Below, one piece after another: positions 51,032 to 59,664 of a DNA stretch of 64,000 nucleotides (position 1 is the stretch's first letter; each line of letters begins with the position of its first letter). Both the position numbers and the translations under genes were made by a program. Below the pieces are notes generated by a model. That model searched no databases. It was not told where the DNA came from and saw only the letters and a list, made by a program, of their open reading frames with translations. Source of the DNA: CAYVFC01 sp964450715. Lineage in GTDB: Bacteria; Myxococcota_A; Polyangia; Polyangiales; JAFGIB01. The stretch covers positions 1-64,000 of the forward strand of contig CAYVFC010000006.1 in NCBI GenBank assembly GCA_964450715.1, in the 5' to 3' direction.

Positions 51032-51847
51032 ATGGGTCGTCCTCTCTGGTTCGTGAATCTATTGAAAGCGGCCTTTCCCGGCCGTCACCTCGGTGCCGAT
51101 CTTAGCCGGGCGCCGTGGCTGGGGCGGTTGATCGAGAAAGGGCTCTTCGAAGGCGATGATCTCTACTACCTGCCGCGCGACCGGGTGATCGAGGTCGACG
51201 AGCCCCTGGACGCACCCGCGGCCACCGCCCTTCCCTCCCGGGTGGCGGAGCACTTCGTCGAGCGCGCGGGCACGCACTGGTTGATGAATGGCTGCATCTG
51301 CCGCCAGGCCTCGAACTGCCGCGACTACCCGATAGATCTGGGGTGCCTGTTTCTGGGCGAGGCCGCGCTGGGCATCAATCCGGCCCTGGGGCGCAGGGTT
51401 ACCCGGGACGAGGCGCTGGAACACTTGAAGCGCTGTCGCCAGGCCAACCTGGTCCATCTGGTCGGCCGCAACAAGCTCGACACCGTCTGGCTCGGAGTCG
51501 GCCCCGGAAGCCGACTGATGACCATCTGCAACTGCTGTCCCTGTTGCTGCCTGTGGAGGGTTCTGCCCAGGGTATCGGATCGCATCCGGAACGGGGTCAA
51601 CCGGCTGCCCGGCGTAGCCGTCACCGTCACCGACGAATGCGACGGATGCGAAATCTGCGCCACCGATCTCTGTTTCGTAGACGCCATGTACATGAGGGAC
51701 GGCCGCGCCGTGGTCGGCGAGGGCTGCGTGGGTTGCGGCCTGTGCGCGAGCACCTGTCCGCAGGGGGCTATCAAGGTGACCTTGGACGACGAAGCGTCCA
51801 TCGAGAACACTATCAAACGGATCTCGTCGTCGTTCGACCGGCTCTAA
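51032..51847 (+). CDS. 4Fe-4S ferredoxin-domain protein with extra Cys clusters
   Basis: About 271 residues with many Cys in four groups: GCICRQASNC...DLGC at about 86-106, CNCCPCCC at about 166-173, CDGCEICATDLC at about 202-213 (Cx2Cx2Cx4C) and CVGCGLCASTCP at about 230-241 (the standard Cx2Cx2Cx3CP). The last two form a 2[4Fe-4S]-type module in which one motif has an extra residue; the first two may bind another metal centre. No TM segment. I know similar proteins only as uncharacterised 4Fe-4S proteins in anaerobes and deltaproteobacteria. The start is uncertain: GTG at 50996 adds 12 residues. Confidence 0.78.
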   Translation: MGRPLWFVNLLKAAFPGRHLGADLSRAPWLGRLIEKGLFEGDDLYYLPRDRVIEVDEPLDAPAATALPSRVAEHFVERAGTHWLMNGCICRQASNCRDYPIDLGCLFLGEAALGINPALGRRVTRDEALEHLKRCRQANLVHLVGRNKLDTVWLGVGPGSRLMTICNCCPCCCLWRVLPRVSDRIRNGVNRLPGVAVTVTDECDGCEICATDLCFVDAMYMRDGRAVVGEGCVGCGLCASTCPQGAIKVTLDDEASIENTIKRISSSFDRL

Positions 51848-51920
51848 ATGGTGCGCGGAGTAGCGCTTATCCCCACCGCTCACTTGAGTTGCCCCGCCGC
51901 GCTCGGTCTTTTTGTCCCGC

Positions 51921-51950
51921 CCGGAAGGTGCAACAGTTATTACCTTCCGG
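51921..51950 (+). terminator. Hairpin after the Fe-S protein gene
   Basis: CCGGAAGGT (51921-51929) and ACCTTCCGG (51942-51950) are perfect complements around a 12-base loop, 74 bp past the stop at 51847. No run of T follows, so this is a possible rather than a clear terminator. Confidence 0.4.
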
Positions 51951-51956
51951 AGCCTG

Positions 51957-52150
51957 AACCTCAATGTTGCAAACAAACGTCGGCATAAAACCGCTTGCGC
52001 TCGCCCGAGAGCACGCGATCTGCGCGCGTGCTCGGTTCTTCTGGACCTCACATAGGGTGGACTATGCTGCGGCCCAGAATAACCTCCGCGCGCGCGCATC
52101 TCACGCACTCTCGGGCGTTTCTGCTCGACGTTTTTTACAACATTGAGGTT
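51957..52150. repeat. 194-bp nested palindromic element
   Basis: The ends AACCTCAATGTTG (from 51957) and CAACATTGAGGTT (to 52150) continue into 25-26 bp arms with one mismatch and one indel. Inside, CGCCCGAGAG (52002-52011) pairs with CTCTCGGGCG (52108-52117), GAGCACGCG (52009-52017) with CGCGTGCTC (52025-52033), and GGTTCTTCTGG (52034-52044) with CCAGAATAACC (52074-52084), ten of eleven. No open frame. The right end overlaps the TAA stop of the minus-strand gene that ends at 52149. Confidence 0.8.
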
Positions 52151-52727
52151 AACGCCGCGTCCCGCTCCGCTCGTGCTCGTCGATCTCCCTATTCACGACG
52201 TCCAGCAATCGCACGGTCAACACCACGGTCTGAACGATCGAAGCGACCAGGCCCGGCAGCAGCCACCACACGGGCAGCCTGTCGAGAGCCCCGCGAGCCA
52301 CCAACGCCGTGCTGACGTGCGCTACGAAAAATACGAGCATGAATATCGCGATGAAAACCAGTATATGAAAAGCCGCCACGGCCCACACCCGGGATTTCGC
52401 CGCCGCGGGCAGCGCCAAAAAGGCCTGCTTGCGGGGCAGGCTCAGATAGCGCTCCGGCATGGTGTGCAGGGTCAGGGAGAAGGCGGTGAAGAGCAGCCCC
52501 ATACCGGCCGAGACGAACCAGAGGAGGAACCAGCTGCCCACGCCGCGCGAGGCGAACGCGTCGGGCACGCCCGCCGCGTTGAAGTGCATGGGGATCTTCT
52601 CGGGCAGCGAGCTGTAGCTCATCAGGGCGAAGACCAGGTGGACGGCGCAGATGCCGGCCAGCAGCGCTACCATCACCCTGACACCGGTGAAAGCGAGGGG
52701 GGGCTGTAATTCGTCGTCGATGCTCAT
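52149..52727 (-). CDS. DUF1648-domain membrane protein
   Basis: A 192-residue protein with four hydrophobic segments (about 15-37, 62-84, 116-140 and 150-172). The SLPEKIPMHFNAAGVPDAF segment at about 41-59 is the DUF1648 signature, as in SdpI-like immunity and sensor proteins. ATG at 52727 (MSIDDELQPP) is chosen; the frame runs far upstream to 53228 but those residues are a shadow of the aldo-keto reductase gene. The function is unknown. Its stop codon lies within the end of the palindromic element. Confidence 0.8.
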   Translation of the reverse strand: MSIDDELQPPLAFTGVRVMVALLAGICAVHLVFALMSYSSLPEKIPMHFNAAGVPDAFASRGVGSWFLLWFVSAGMGLLFTAFSLTLHTMPERYLSLPRKQAFLALPAAAKSRVWAVAAFHILVFIAIFMLVFFVAHVSTALVARGALDRLPVWWLLPGLVASIVQTVVLTVRLLDVVNREIDEHERSGTRR

Positions 52728-52907
52728 GATGCTCGCCGCCTTTCCGCTGACGAGATCGAGTACCGGACCGGGGGCGACCGGGTCAACGGGGGTGGACGAA
52801 ATGCGGTTTTCAGTTTCGCGGAGCGAAGGGGTAAAACGATAATTCGGGACCGGCGTCCTGGTCAGGTCCGCGCGAAAGGGTAAGCTACCGCAGAGCGGAG
52901 GCAACCG

Positions 52908-53708
52908 ATGGACTTGACCGAGAAACGAGTGCTGGGAAAGACGGGACTGCTGGCCGGCCGTCTGGGAGTTGCCGGCGGCTACCGAGCTCCGACCCCCGCT
53001 TTTGAGGAGGCGTTCGAACGCGGTTGCAACTACTTCTACTGGGGCTCGTTTCGCGCGGCGGGAATGCGTGACGCTATCCACAACCTCGTCGCCAAGGGCA
53101 AGCGCGACGAGCTGATCATCCTTCTGCAGAGCTATTCGCGCTCGGCCGCTCTGATGGAGATCTTCCTGGAGCGCGGGCTGAAGGAGCTCGGCGTGGACCA
53201 CGCGGACATTCTCTTGCTGGGCTGGCACAACCAGCGCCCCTCACAAAGCATCCTGGAACGGGCCGAGCAGATGCGGCAGAAGGGCCGCTTCCGCTTCCTG
53301 GCCATGTCGGGCCACCACCGACCGGCCTTCCCCAGGCTGGCGGGGCAGGCAGGTCCGTTCGACCTCTTTCACGTCCGGTACAATGCCGCGCACCGCGGCG
53401 CCGAGAAAGATGTCTTTCCGCTGCTCCCTGAAGACGACCGGCCGGGTATCGTGACCTTCACCGCCACCCGCTGGGGCAGCCTTCTCAAGGCCAAGCACGC
53501 CCGGGCCGGTGAGAAACCGCTCTCGGCCAGCGACTGCTACCGCTTCGTGCTCAGCCATCCAGCCGTGGACGTGTGCATGTGCGGCCCCAAGGACCAGGAG
53601 CAGATGCGCGAGGCGCTGCGCACGCTAGAGCTGGGACCGCTCTCGGACGAGGAGATGGCGCGAGTGCGCGGCATCGGGGACCGGGTCTACCGCAAGGGAT
53701 TGTTCTAG
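52908..53708 (+). CDS. Aldo-keto reductase-like protein with altered active site
   Basis: A 266-residue TIM-barrel protein. VLGKTGLLAGRLGVAGGY at about 8-25 is the normal AKR start and DILLLGWHN at about 101-109 holds the His of the tetrad. The segment that normally carries catalytic Asp and Tyr (NxFDTA...YG) reads GCNYFYWGSFRAAGM at about 39-53, so the Asp is absent. The C-terminal cofactor-binding portion is shortened, with MCGPKDQEQMREAL. It may still bind NADPH. A GGAGG-like site precedes the ATG. The transporter gene follows 2 bp later. Confidence 0.8.
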   Translation: MDLTEKRVLGKTGLLAGRLGVAGGYRAPTPAFEEAFERGCNYFYWGSFRAAGMRDAIHNLVAKGKRDELIILLQSYSRSAALMEIFLERGLKELGVDHADILLLGWHNQRPSQSILERAEQMRQKGRFRFLAMSGHHRPAFPRLAGQAGPFDLFHVRYNAAHRGAEKDVFPLLPEDDRPGIVTFTATRWGSLLKAKHARAGEKPLSASDCYRFVLSHPAVDVCMCGPKDQEQMREALRTLELGPLSDEEMARVRGIGDRVYRKGLF

Positions 53709-53710
53709 AA

Positions 53711-54682
53711 GTGGTCACACCACGGCCGGATGCCGGCAGGTACTCCGGCCCCCTTGTCATGCATACCGGCTACATGCTGCTGGCCTTTGTGCCGGTGCTG
53801 GTGCGGGTGGCGAACAGGAGCGGCTGGGAAACCGGCGCGGTGGTCTTCGCGCGCTTCGTCATCGCCTGCCTCTGCATCGCCTGTGTGGTCCTGATCGGCC
53901 GGCACCGGCTCGAAACGGGAAATCCCCGCGTGCTGCTGTTGCGCGGGCTGTTCGGCGGCGGCGCGGTGCTCACGTATTTTGCCGCGGTCGAGCTGACCAG
54001 CGCCAGCACGGCCGTGCTGCTCAACTTCACCCACTCTGTCTGGGCCAATGTGCTCGGCGTGGTGGTGCTGGGCCAGAAGCCGGTCCGGGGATTCTGGCCG
54101 CTTTTGGTACTGGCCGCGATCGGCCTCTACCTGGTCATCGACCCGAGCCTGGACACATTCAAGACGGGCGAGATGCTGGGACTGCTCTCGGGCGTGTTCG
54201 GAGGCGGCGCCATCCTCTGCGTCAAGCAGCTGCGCAAGACCGACAACGCCACTACCGTGCAGGCCAGCCTGGCGGTGACCGGTTTGGCCTGCGCCCTGCC
54301 CTTCGTCCTGCCGGGCTGGCTGCGGTCGCCGATCCCGCTATCCGAGACCCTTTCCGCGGCCTGGCCCCATATCTGGCACGCCCTTGCCGATCCCTTGGCC
54401 TCCCCGGTTCTGGGCGCCTGGCTGGCCGTGCTGGCCATGGGCATCTGCGGCTATGCCGGCCAGCATTTCTTCACGGCCGGGTACAAAAATACCAGCGTTC
54501 AACTGGGCACTCTGCTCTCGCTGACCACGCCGCTGTACGCCACGCTCATGGGACGGATGCTGCTGGGAGAGGTGTTGACGGTGAGGTTTCTGCTGGGGGC
54601 AGCTTTTATCCTGGTAGCCTGTATGATGGTGGGGCTGATGGAGAAGCGGGCCTCGCGGAACGGTGAAAAGCCCCAGACATGA
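53711..54682 (+). CDS. EamA-family (DMT) transporter
   Basis: A 323-residue protein with ten hydrophobic segments in two homologous halves (about 10-155 and 165-310), the drug/metabolite transporter pattern. LRGLFGGGAVLTYFAAVELTS at about 78-98 and TTPLYATLMGRMLLGEVLT at about 275-293 are typical EamA segments. GTG at 53711 is chosen because the upstream frame is a shadow of the reductase. The stop overlaps the following glycosyltransferase gene as ATGA. The substrate is unknown. Confidence 0.85.
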   Translation: MVTPRPDAGRYSGPLVMHTGYMLLAFVPVLVRVANRSGWETGAVVFARFVIACLCIACVVLIGRHRLETGNPRVLLLRGLFGGGAVLTYFAAVELTSASTAVLLNFTHSVWANVLGVVVLGQKPVRGFWPLLVLAAIGLYLVIDPSLDTFKTGEMLGLLSGVFGGGAILCVKQLRKTDNATTVQASLAVTGLACALPFVLPGWLRSPIPLSETLSAAWPHIWHALADPLASPVLGAWLAVLAMGICGYAGQHFFTAGYKNTSVQLGTLLSLTTPLYATLMGRMLLGEVLTVRFLLGAAFILVACMMVGLMEKRASRNGEKPQT

Positions 54683-55632
54683 TCCCCCCTCTCGCACACT
54701 TCATCTGGTTCGGTAGCGAGCTGCCCTGGATCTACGCCTTCGCGGTGCAGACCGCGGCCCTGCGGGGCGGGTTCGAGCGGGTGATCCTCCACCACGCGGA
54801 CGACCTCTCCTCGTCGCCGTGGTGGCAAGAGCTGGCGGGCTTTCCGGGCGTGCAGACCAGCCGGCTATCGGTGCCCGCGCTTCTGCAGCAGAGCGACGGG
54901 CCAGGCCCAGCCCTGGTCGACATCTACCGCGACCTCGAAGAGCCGGCCGCCCGCGCCAACCTGGTGCGGGCCGCGCTGCTTTTCCGGCACGGGGGCGTCT
55001 ACCTGGATACCGATACCGTTACCGTGGCCTCGCTCGAGCCCCTGCGGCGGCAGGCCGGGGTTTTCTGCGGTGCCGAACGCCTGGTCTTCCCCGGACACCT
55101 GCGCTGGCATCGCAACCCCCTGGGCTTCGGCCTGGCTCTAGGTAAATCGGGCCTGCGCGACCTGGTGCGGCGCCTGCCGGACGGCTGGCAGCTGTTCCGC
55201 CGGGTGGAGCACCTCTACCCCACCGCGGCCAACAACGCCGTGCTCGGCGCGGACCAAGGTCACCGATTCGTGCAAGATCTGCTCGAGCGCATGGTACGGC
55301 TACCGCGGTGGCGCCGGCGGCTTCGTTACGAGCTGGGCACCACGCTGCTGCAGCGGGCGGTGGCCGAGTACGACGGCCAGGACCTGGTGGTGCACGAGCC
55401 CGGGGTTTTCTACCCGCTGGGCCCGGAGATCAGCCAGCACTGGTTTCGCCAAACGCGGCGTCCGAGCCTGCGAGAGGTGTTGCTGCCGGAGACCCGGGTG
55501 GTGCACTGGTACGCCTCGGTTCGCACCCGGGAGGTGGTAGCGCAAGCCGACCCCGACTGGGTGCACCGGCACGCGGACACGCAGCTCTTCAGCGCGCTGG
55601 CGCTGCCGTTGTTGGAGCAGGTGGAGGGCTAG
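54679..55632 (+). CDS. GT32-like glycosyltransferase
   Basis: 317 residues. The N-terminus PPLAHFIWFGSELP at about 3-16 and the DXD segment LFRHGGVYLDTDTVTV at about 101-116 mark the GT32/capsular-synthesis sugar transferase group. There is no TM segment, so it acts in the cytoplasm on a nucleotide sugar. It forms a small operon with the aldo-keto reductase relative and the EamA transporter. Its TAG stop lies on the same CTAG tetranucleotide as the stop of the convergent lipoprotein gene. Confidence 0.85.
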   Translation: MIPPLAHFIWFGSELPWIYAFAVQTAALRGGFERVILHHADDLSSSPWWQELAGFPGVQTSRLSVPALLQQSDGPGPALVDIYRDLEEPAARANLVRAALLFRHGGVYLDTDTVTVASLEPLRRQAGVFCGAERLVFPGHLRWHRNPLGFGLALGKSGLRDLVRRLPDGWQLFRRVEHLYPTAANNAVLGADQGHRFVQDLLERMVRLPRWRRRLRYELGTTLLQRAVAEYDGQDLVVHEPGVFYPLGPEISQHWFRQTRRPSLREVLLPETRVVHWYASVRTREVVAQADPDWVHRHADTQLFSALALPLLEQVEG

Positions 55633-57788
55633 TCCGCCGTCGGGCACCCGACCTCGACCGTGATCTCCTCTGCGGAAGCCGCCGTGTCGCACGCGGCTGG
55701 ACAGAAAACGACGGTGTCCGATCCCTGCAAGTACCAGCCGGAGTAATCGTAGCAGTCCGGATCCCAGTTTAACGGCGCTCCATCGACGAAAATCACCATC
55801 AGCGACGGGTCCAAGATATCCATGACAGGTCCTGGCAAGACGACCGTGCAGGTATCACCTATCGGGCCGGTCGGGAGGACCGGGAGGCTCATCGGCTCGC
55901 AAGTGCCGGCCGGATCCGGGGGAAACGGTACCCCTCCGTCCATGGACGGAGGAGGGGCGCCGTCCGTGGACGTTCCGCCGGACCCGGAGCCCGGATGATA
56001 GCTCTGCTCCATGTCGGGCAGGAACTGGTTCAGCGGATGCCAGCTGCAATCGCAGTCGCCCCGGTTGCCGCTGCTCGACGAGGAGCAGTCCAGCTCCCCC
56101 ACCACCCAGACCATGTCGTCCGAACCGGCGCCGCCGGGTACGTTGATGTCCTGTACGCTGCCGTCGGGGAAGATGATGAACACTTTGGCTTCCGAGCCGT
56201 CGAAGCCCGGGCTTCCGCTGTAGTTGTTCACCGAGTAGCGGTAGATCCCGGGCACGCACCTGGATATCGACGTGATCTCCGGCCCGAAGCTGGTGGTGTC
56301 GTCCGTATCCAGGTAGGCCCAGGGAGCAGAGTCCATGCTGCCCCCATCGCCGAAGTAGACGTGGAAGCGCTCCTCGCAGTACCCGTCAACCGGGTCGCAG
56401 GGCCCGGTCAGATGGGCGTCCAGGTCCTCTGGGCTTGCACCCCAGGTGAGCGAGGCCTGGAAGACCGGGGGCGAGATGGTCAGCGAGACATCGAGCCGCT
56501 CGCAATCCGGGCTGCCGCAAGAGGCGGCGTTGCCGGGAGTGGATACCGATTCAGGGCCGGCCACGCCGCCGGAAAACGAGGCCGACACCTCTACCTCGGC
56601 GTTGCGCTTCACGTCCATGCAGGCGCAGCCGTTGGACTCGGTGTACCCGTAGCTCATGCTCTTGTGGTCCACGCCCTTGACCTGGACGGAAACGCCGACC
56701 GCCGGATCGCCCGAGATGGTATTGACGCACAGCTCGACGCAGGTGCTCTCCATCACCTCGGCCATGCTCCACCAGCCACCTCCGGTGATGGTTCCCTCGC
56801 ACACGCCGTCGCCGCAGCCGCTCAGCGTGCCCTGCCGCATCCAGCGCGCGCTCCGCTCGTCCAGGCGCCAGAGCGCGATCTCGTCCGGCGCGGCTCCGGT
56901 CACCGGAATCTCGACATTGATATCCGTTTCCGAGCCGGTTTCGATCTCGTCGCCCGAGTCATCGACCAGCTGCAGCGCCATGGCGCCGAAGCCTTCCAGC
57001 TTTTCCTTGTCGCTGGTGAGGAAGTCCCCCGGAAACGCGGGCAGGTCCGCATCGTTGTCCGGGTCGAGCACGGAGAGGCTGACGGTGACCGAGCCCGAGG
57101 CGTCCAGCACCCCGGAGCCGAAATCGGCCTTGGCGCCGTCACCCGATACAGTGCCGCCCGAATCGACGACGATACGGGACTGGGCCGTGTGCGGGAGCAG
57201 CGTGACGTCGAGGTGCGTGCTGACCCCGGTTCGCGCGGTGACCGTCCGCTTGTTCTTGGCGTAGCCCTCGGCTCTGATATCCAGCACCGAGTCGATCTCG
57301 GCCGGAACGTTCGCCACCGAGAAGAAGCCCTGCTCGTTGGTCGACACCGTTCGGCCTGCCAGAGCGATCTTGGCGCCGCCCACGCCCGACTGGCTCTTGG
57401 CATCCACGATCTTGCCCATCACGATGCCTTCGCCCCCGTCGTTCGGCACGCAATCCGAGCCCTCGGGGTGAAACCCGGGACCGCACTCGGGGCCGGCGCA
57501 GTCCGGACCGTCGCAGTCACCGGGTCCGAGGCAGAAATTGGTAGTGCCGCAGGTCAGCCCCGGATCGCACGGATCCTCGCCCATCTCCTCTCTGCAGGGC
57601 GCGCCGCGCTCTCCTCGTTCGGGAACCACGCAGATATTATCCTCGTTGCAGACCAGATAATCCTCGTCGCACGTGCCGTCCTCGTGGCAGGGGCCTCGCT
57701 CCTCCCCTTCCCCCGGATCCCCGCCCACGCAAGCGGCGGCGAACAAGAACGAAACGAGGAAAACCACGCAGCTTCGAAAAAGCGTCAT
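55629..57788 (-). CDS. Large Cys-rich surface lipoprotein
   Basis: A 719-residue predicted lipoprotein. The signal peptide ends in the lipobox FAAAC (about residues 16-20). Residues 20-115 are Cys-rich with EGF-like spacing. A carboxypeptidase-regulatory-like Ig domain (about 122-195: GKIVDAKSQSGVGGAKIAL, TNEQGFFSVANVP) follows. Around residue 435, LTWGASPEDLDAHLTGP resembles the DUF2135/YfaP-like domain. A Ser/Gly/Pro linker (about 600-640) and another Cys-containing end complete it. It has many Cys for a cell-surface protein. The role is unknown; adhesion or binding is inferred. Confidence 0.82.
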   Translation of the reverse strand: MTLFRSCVVFLVSFLFAAACVGGDPGEGEERGPCHEDGTCDEDYLVCNEDNICVVPERGERGAPCREEMGEDPCDPGLTCGTTNFCLGPGDCDGPDCAGPECGPGFHPEGSDCVPNDGGEGIVMGKIVDAKSQSGVGGAKIALAGRTVSTNEQGFFSVANVPAEIDSVLDIRAEGYAKNKRTVTARTGVSTHLDVTLLPHTAQSRIVVDSGGTVSGDGAKADFGSGVLDASGSVTVSLSVLDPDNDADLPAFPGDFLTSDKEKLEGFGAMALQLVDDSGDEIETGSETDINVEIPVTGAAPDEIALWRLDERSARWMRQGTLSGCGDGVCEGTITGGGWWSMAEVMESTCVELCVNTISGDPAVGVSVQVKGVDHKSMSYGYTESNGCACMDVKRNAEVEVSASFSGGVAGPESVSTPGNAASCGSPDCERLDVSLTISPPVFQASLTWGASPEDLDAHLTGPCDPVDGYCEERFHVYFGDGGSMDSAPWAYLDTDDTTSFGPEITSISRCVPGIYRYSVNNYSGSPGFDGSEAKVFIIFPDGSVQDINVPGGAGSDDMVWVVGELDCSSSSSGNRGDCDCSWHPLNQFLPDMEQSYHPGSGSGGTSTDGAPPPSMDGGVPFPPDPAGTCEPMSLPVLPTGPIGDTCTVVLPGPVMDILDPSLMVIFVDGAPLNWDPDCYDYSGWYLQGSDTVVFCPAACDTAASAEEITVEVGCPTAD

Positions 57789-57856
57789 ACTCGCACCCTT
57801 TTCCCGGCTCTATAGTTCTCGCACAATCATAAAATCATACCGCTACTGCTTAAATG

Positions 57857-57885
57857 TTGTCTACACATTCGCCCGGTCGTATATT
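57857..57885 (+). promoter_or_regulatory. Putative promoter of the outer-membrane-like gene
   Basis: TTGTCT (57857-57862) and TATATT (57880-57885) with a 17-bp spacer lie in an AT-rich stretch between two divergent genes, about 90 bp before the ATG at 57977. The match is 4/6 and 5/6. Confidence 0.45.
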
Positions 57886-57976
57886 TTAGAGGCTTCTACC
57901 CCGGGCTGCTCTCCGATATGAGTGGCGCCAAAGCCGGAACGAGCCCGGCAAACCGTCGGCGAAAGGAGCTCCTCAA

Positions 57977-58603
57977 ATGCATCCGGAAATTGCGTCGGAG
58001 ATCCGGCGCCCGAGCCTGTCTCGCGCCCCTTTAACCTTTTTCTACGCTCTTCTGTTATGTCTATGCGCTTCCAGCGCTGCCGCGCAGATCAATCGTCCCG
58101 GAGCGCACCCGCAGTACGTGGTCGAGCTCGAGCCGCACGGTCTGATCCAGTGGGACGTCGAGCCCTGGGACGACGAAGGCCTGGGACTCGGATTCCGGGC
58201 CTCCATCCCTGTCATGCAGAACGGGCCGGTCAAGACCATCAACAACTCTTTCGCGATAGGCTTCGGCATCGACTGGGCCCACTCGGGCGACAATTGCTGG
58301 GGCTATAACTACCGCCCCTACGACCCCCGCATCCGCTTCGAGGGCGACTGCGACGCGGATAACATCTTGTTTCCAGTAGTAGCTCAGTGGAACTTCTTCT
58401 TCACGCCAGCAGTGAGCGCCTTTGCCGAGCTGGGGCTGGCCATCGTCTACGAGACCTGGGACTGGGGTCTGGCGGACGACGACGATATCGACGTCGAACC
58501 GGTCTTCCTGCTTGGTCCGCGTTTCATCCTGGGAGACATGATCGCCATCCCCATCCGCATCGGCTGGCCCTATCTGTCGGTCGGCGTCTCCTTCTTGATT
58601 TAG
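57977..58603 (+). CDS. Putative outer-membrane beta-barrel protein
   Basis: A 208-residue exported protein. A signal peptide (about 1-36, with a hydrophobic core FFYALLLCLCASS and an AAA-Q cleavage region) is followed by alternating strands rich in Trp, Tyr and Phe, and the chain ends in VGVSFLI. Two Cys (about residues 97 and 115) could form a disulfide. No known family was recognised; an 8-stranded barrel is plausible. AAGGAG lies 8 bases upstream of the ATG. Confidence 0.7.
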   Translation: MHPEIASEIRRPSLSRAPLTFFYALLLCLCASSAAAQINRPGAHPQYVVELEPHGLIQWDVEPWDDEGLGLGFRASIPVMQNGPVKTINNSFAIGFGIDWAHSGDNCWGYNYRPYDPRIRFEGDCDADNILFPVVAQWNFFFTPAVSAFAELGLAIVYETWDWGLADDDDIDVEPVFLLGPRFILGDMIAIPIRIGWPYLSVGVSFLI

Positions 58604-58790
58604 ACTCTAGTTTCATCCCCCTGCAGTCGTCTTTCGGGCGGAGCGACCCCGCGCGCGCCGCGCGTTCATGGGAAATTGGTCCAGAACGGAGAAGTCCGGT
58701 ATATTTTTCCCAGCGTGACACCTCGTCCTCGGGAGGACCTGGGCGTTTCCCCCGGTTTTTTGCCGGCCGCGCGATCGGAGGCCGTTCAGC

Positions 58791-59477
58791 GTGTACCAGC
58801 GGTGCGAAAAGCATAACCTGGCCGCAGGACCTGACGGCAAGTGCGCCCTGTGCCGGCGTACGGTTCCGCCCGCATTCACGAGTATCGAAATCGAGGAATC
58901 GGGTTGGATGAGTTGGGGTATCACCGTGCTGCTCGGCCTCGCTACAGTGGTGGCCATCGGGTTAACGGTCTGGTGGGTCAGGAGCCCGGACCAGTCTCCG
59001 CTCAATCCGAGCTACCTCCAGCACGACTCGGCGCTCAGGGGCATGTCCCCCAACTACGCGTCAGAAGCCAAAAAGGCGGACGCCGCCATGGCCGGAGGCA
59101 GCGAGGCCGCCGCGAAAGTAGCAGCCCACAGCTCTACCGACGGCCGGACGGAAGCCGCGGAGCCCGAGCTGCTGACGGAAGCGGAAAAGGCCCGCCGCGA
59201 GATTCCCATCGTGATGTACGTCACCTCCGAGTGCCCCATCAGCGGGCAGGCTCGCGCGTACATGAAGCGCATGAAGTACGAATTCGAGGAGCGCGACATC
59301 GACACCGACGCCAAGGCGCTCGCCCGCGCGGAAAAGATCAACCCCTCTCTGTCGACCCCGACCTTCGAGATAGGCAGCGAGGTGCTGCTCGGCTTCGGCG
59401 AAAAGAAGCTGCAGGAAGCCATCGATCGCGCCGTAGCGGCCAAGGACAAGAAGGGCCGTCGACCTCGCCGCAAGTAG
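58791..59477 (+). CDS. Membrane-anchored glutaredoxin-like protein with N-terminal zinc-ribbon motif
   Basis: 228 residues. The N-terminus has CEKHNLAAGPDGKCALCRR at about 5-23, a CxxH...CxxC metal-binding motif. A TM segment (about 42-61) is followed by a low-complexity linker and a glutaredoxin/thioredoxin-like domain (about 138-215) with the redox site SECPISG (CPIS, a single Cys as in monothiol enzymes) and STPTFEIGSEVLLGF carrying the cis-Pro. The basic tail is Lys/Arg-rich. The GTG start lacks a clear ribosome binding site. It probably has a redox role at the membrane; partners are unknown. Confidence 0.78.
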   Translation: MYQRCEKHNLAAGPDGKCALCRRTVPPAFTSIEIEESGWMSWGITVLLGLATVVAIGLTVWWVRSPDQSPLNPSYLQHDSALRGMSPNYASEAKKADAAMAGGSEAAAKVAAHSSTDGRTEAAEPELLTEAEKARREIPIVMYVTSECPISGQARAYMKRMKYEFEERDIDTDAKALARAEKINPSLSTPTFEIGSEVLLGFGEKKLQEAIDRAVAAKDKKGRRPRRK

Positions 59478-59664
59478 AGCCGGGGGTTGTCGGCCACGTC
59501 GCTCGCCGCGCGAAGCGGCGGGGCGCCATATCCGATGACATCGCCTTTCGCGCGTGTCATGTTCAGAACATAGCGAGAGTGGGCGAGGTGAGATACCGGG
59601 GCCGGCCGAGGGCTGACAGAAACGACGACGGCGGCTCTCCGGTCCAGGCGAGCTTGGAGAGAAC

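Noticed and set aside
55995..57815. 606-codon plus-strand frame
   Set aside because: Antisense to the large lipoprotein, which has a signal peptide, lipobox and domain motifs; the shadow has none.
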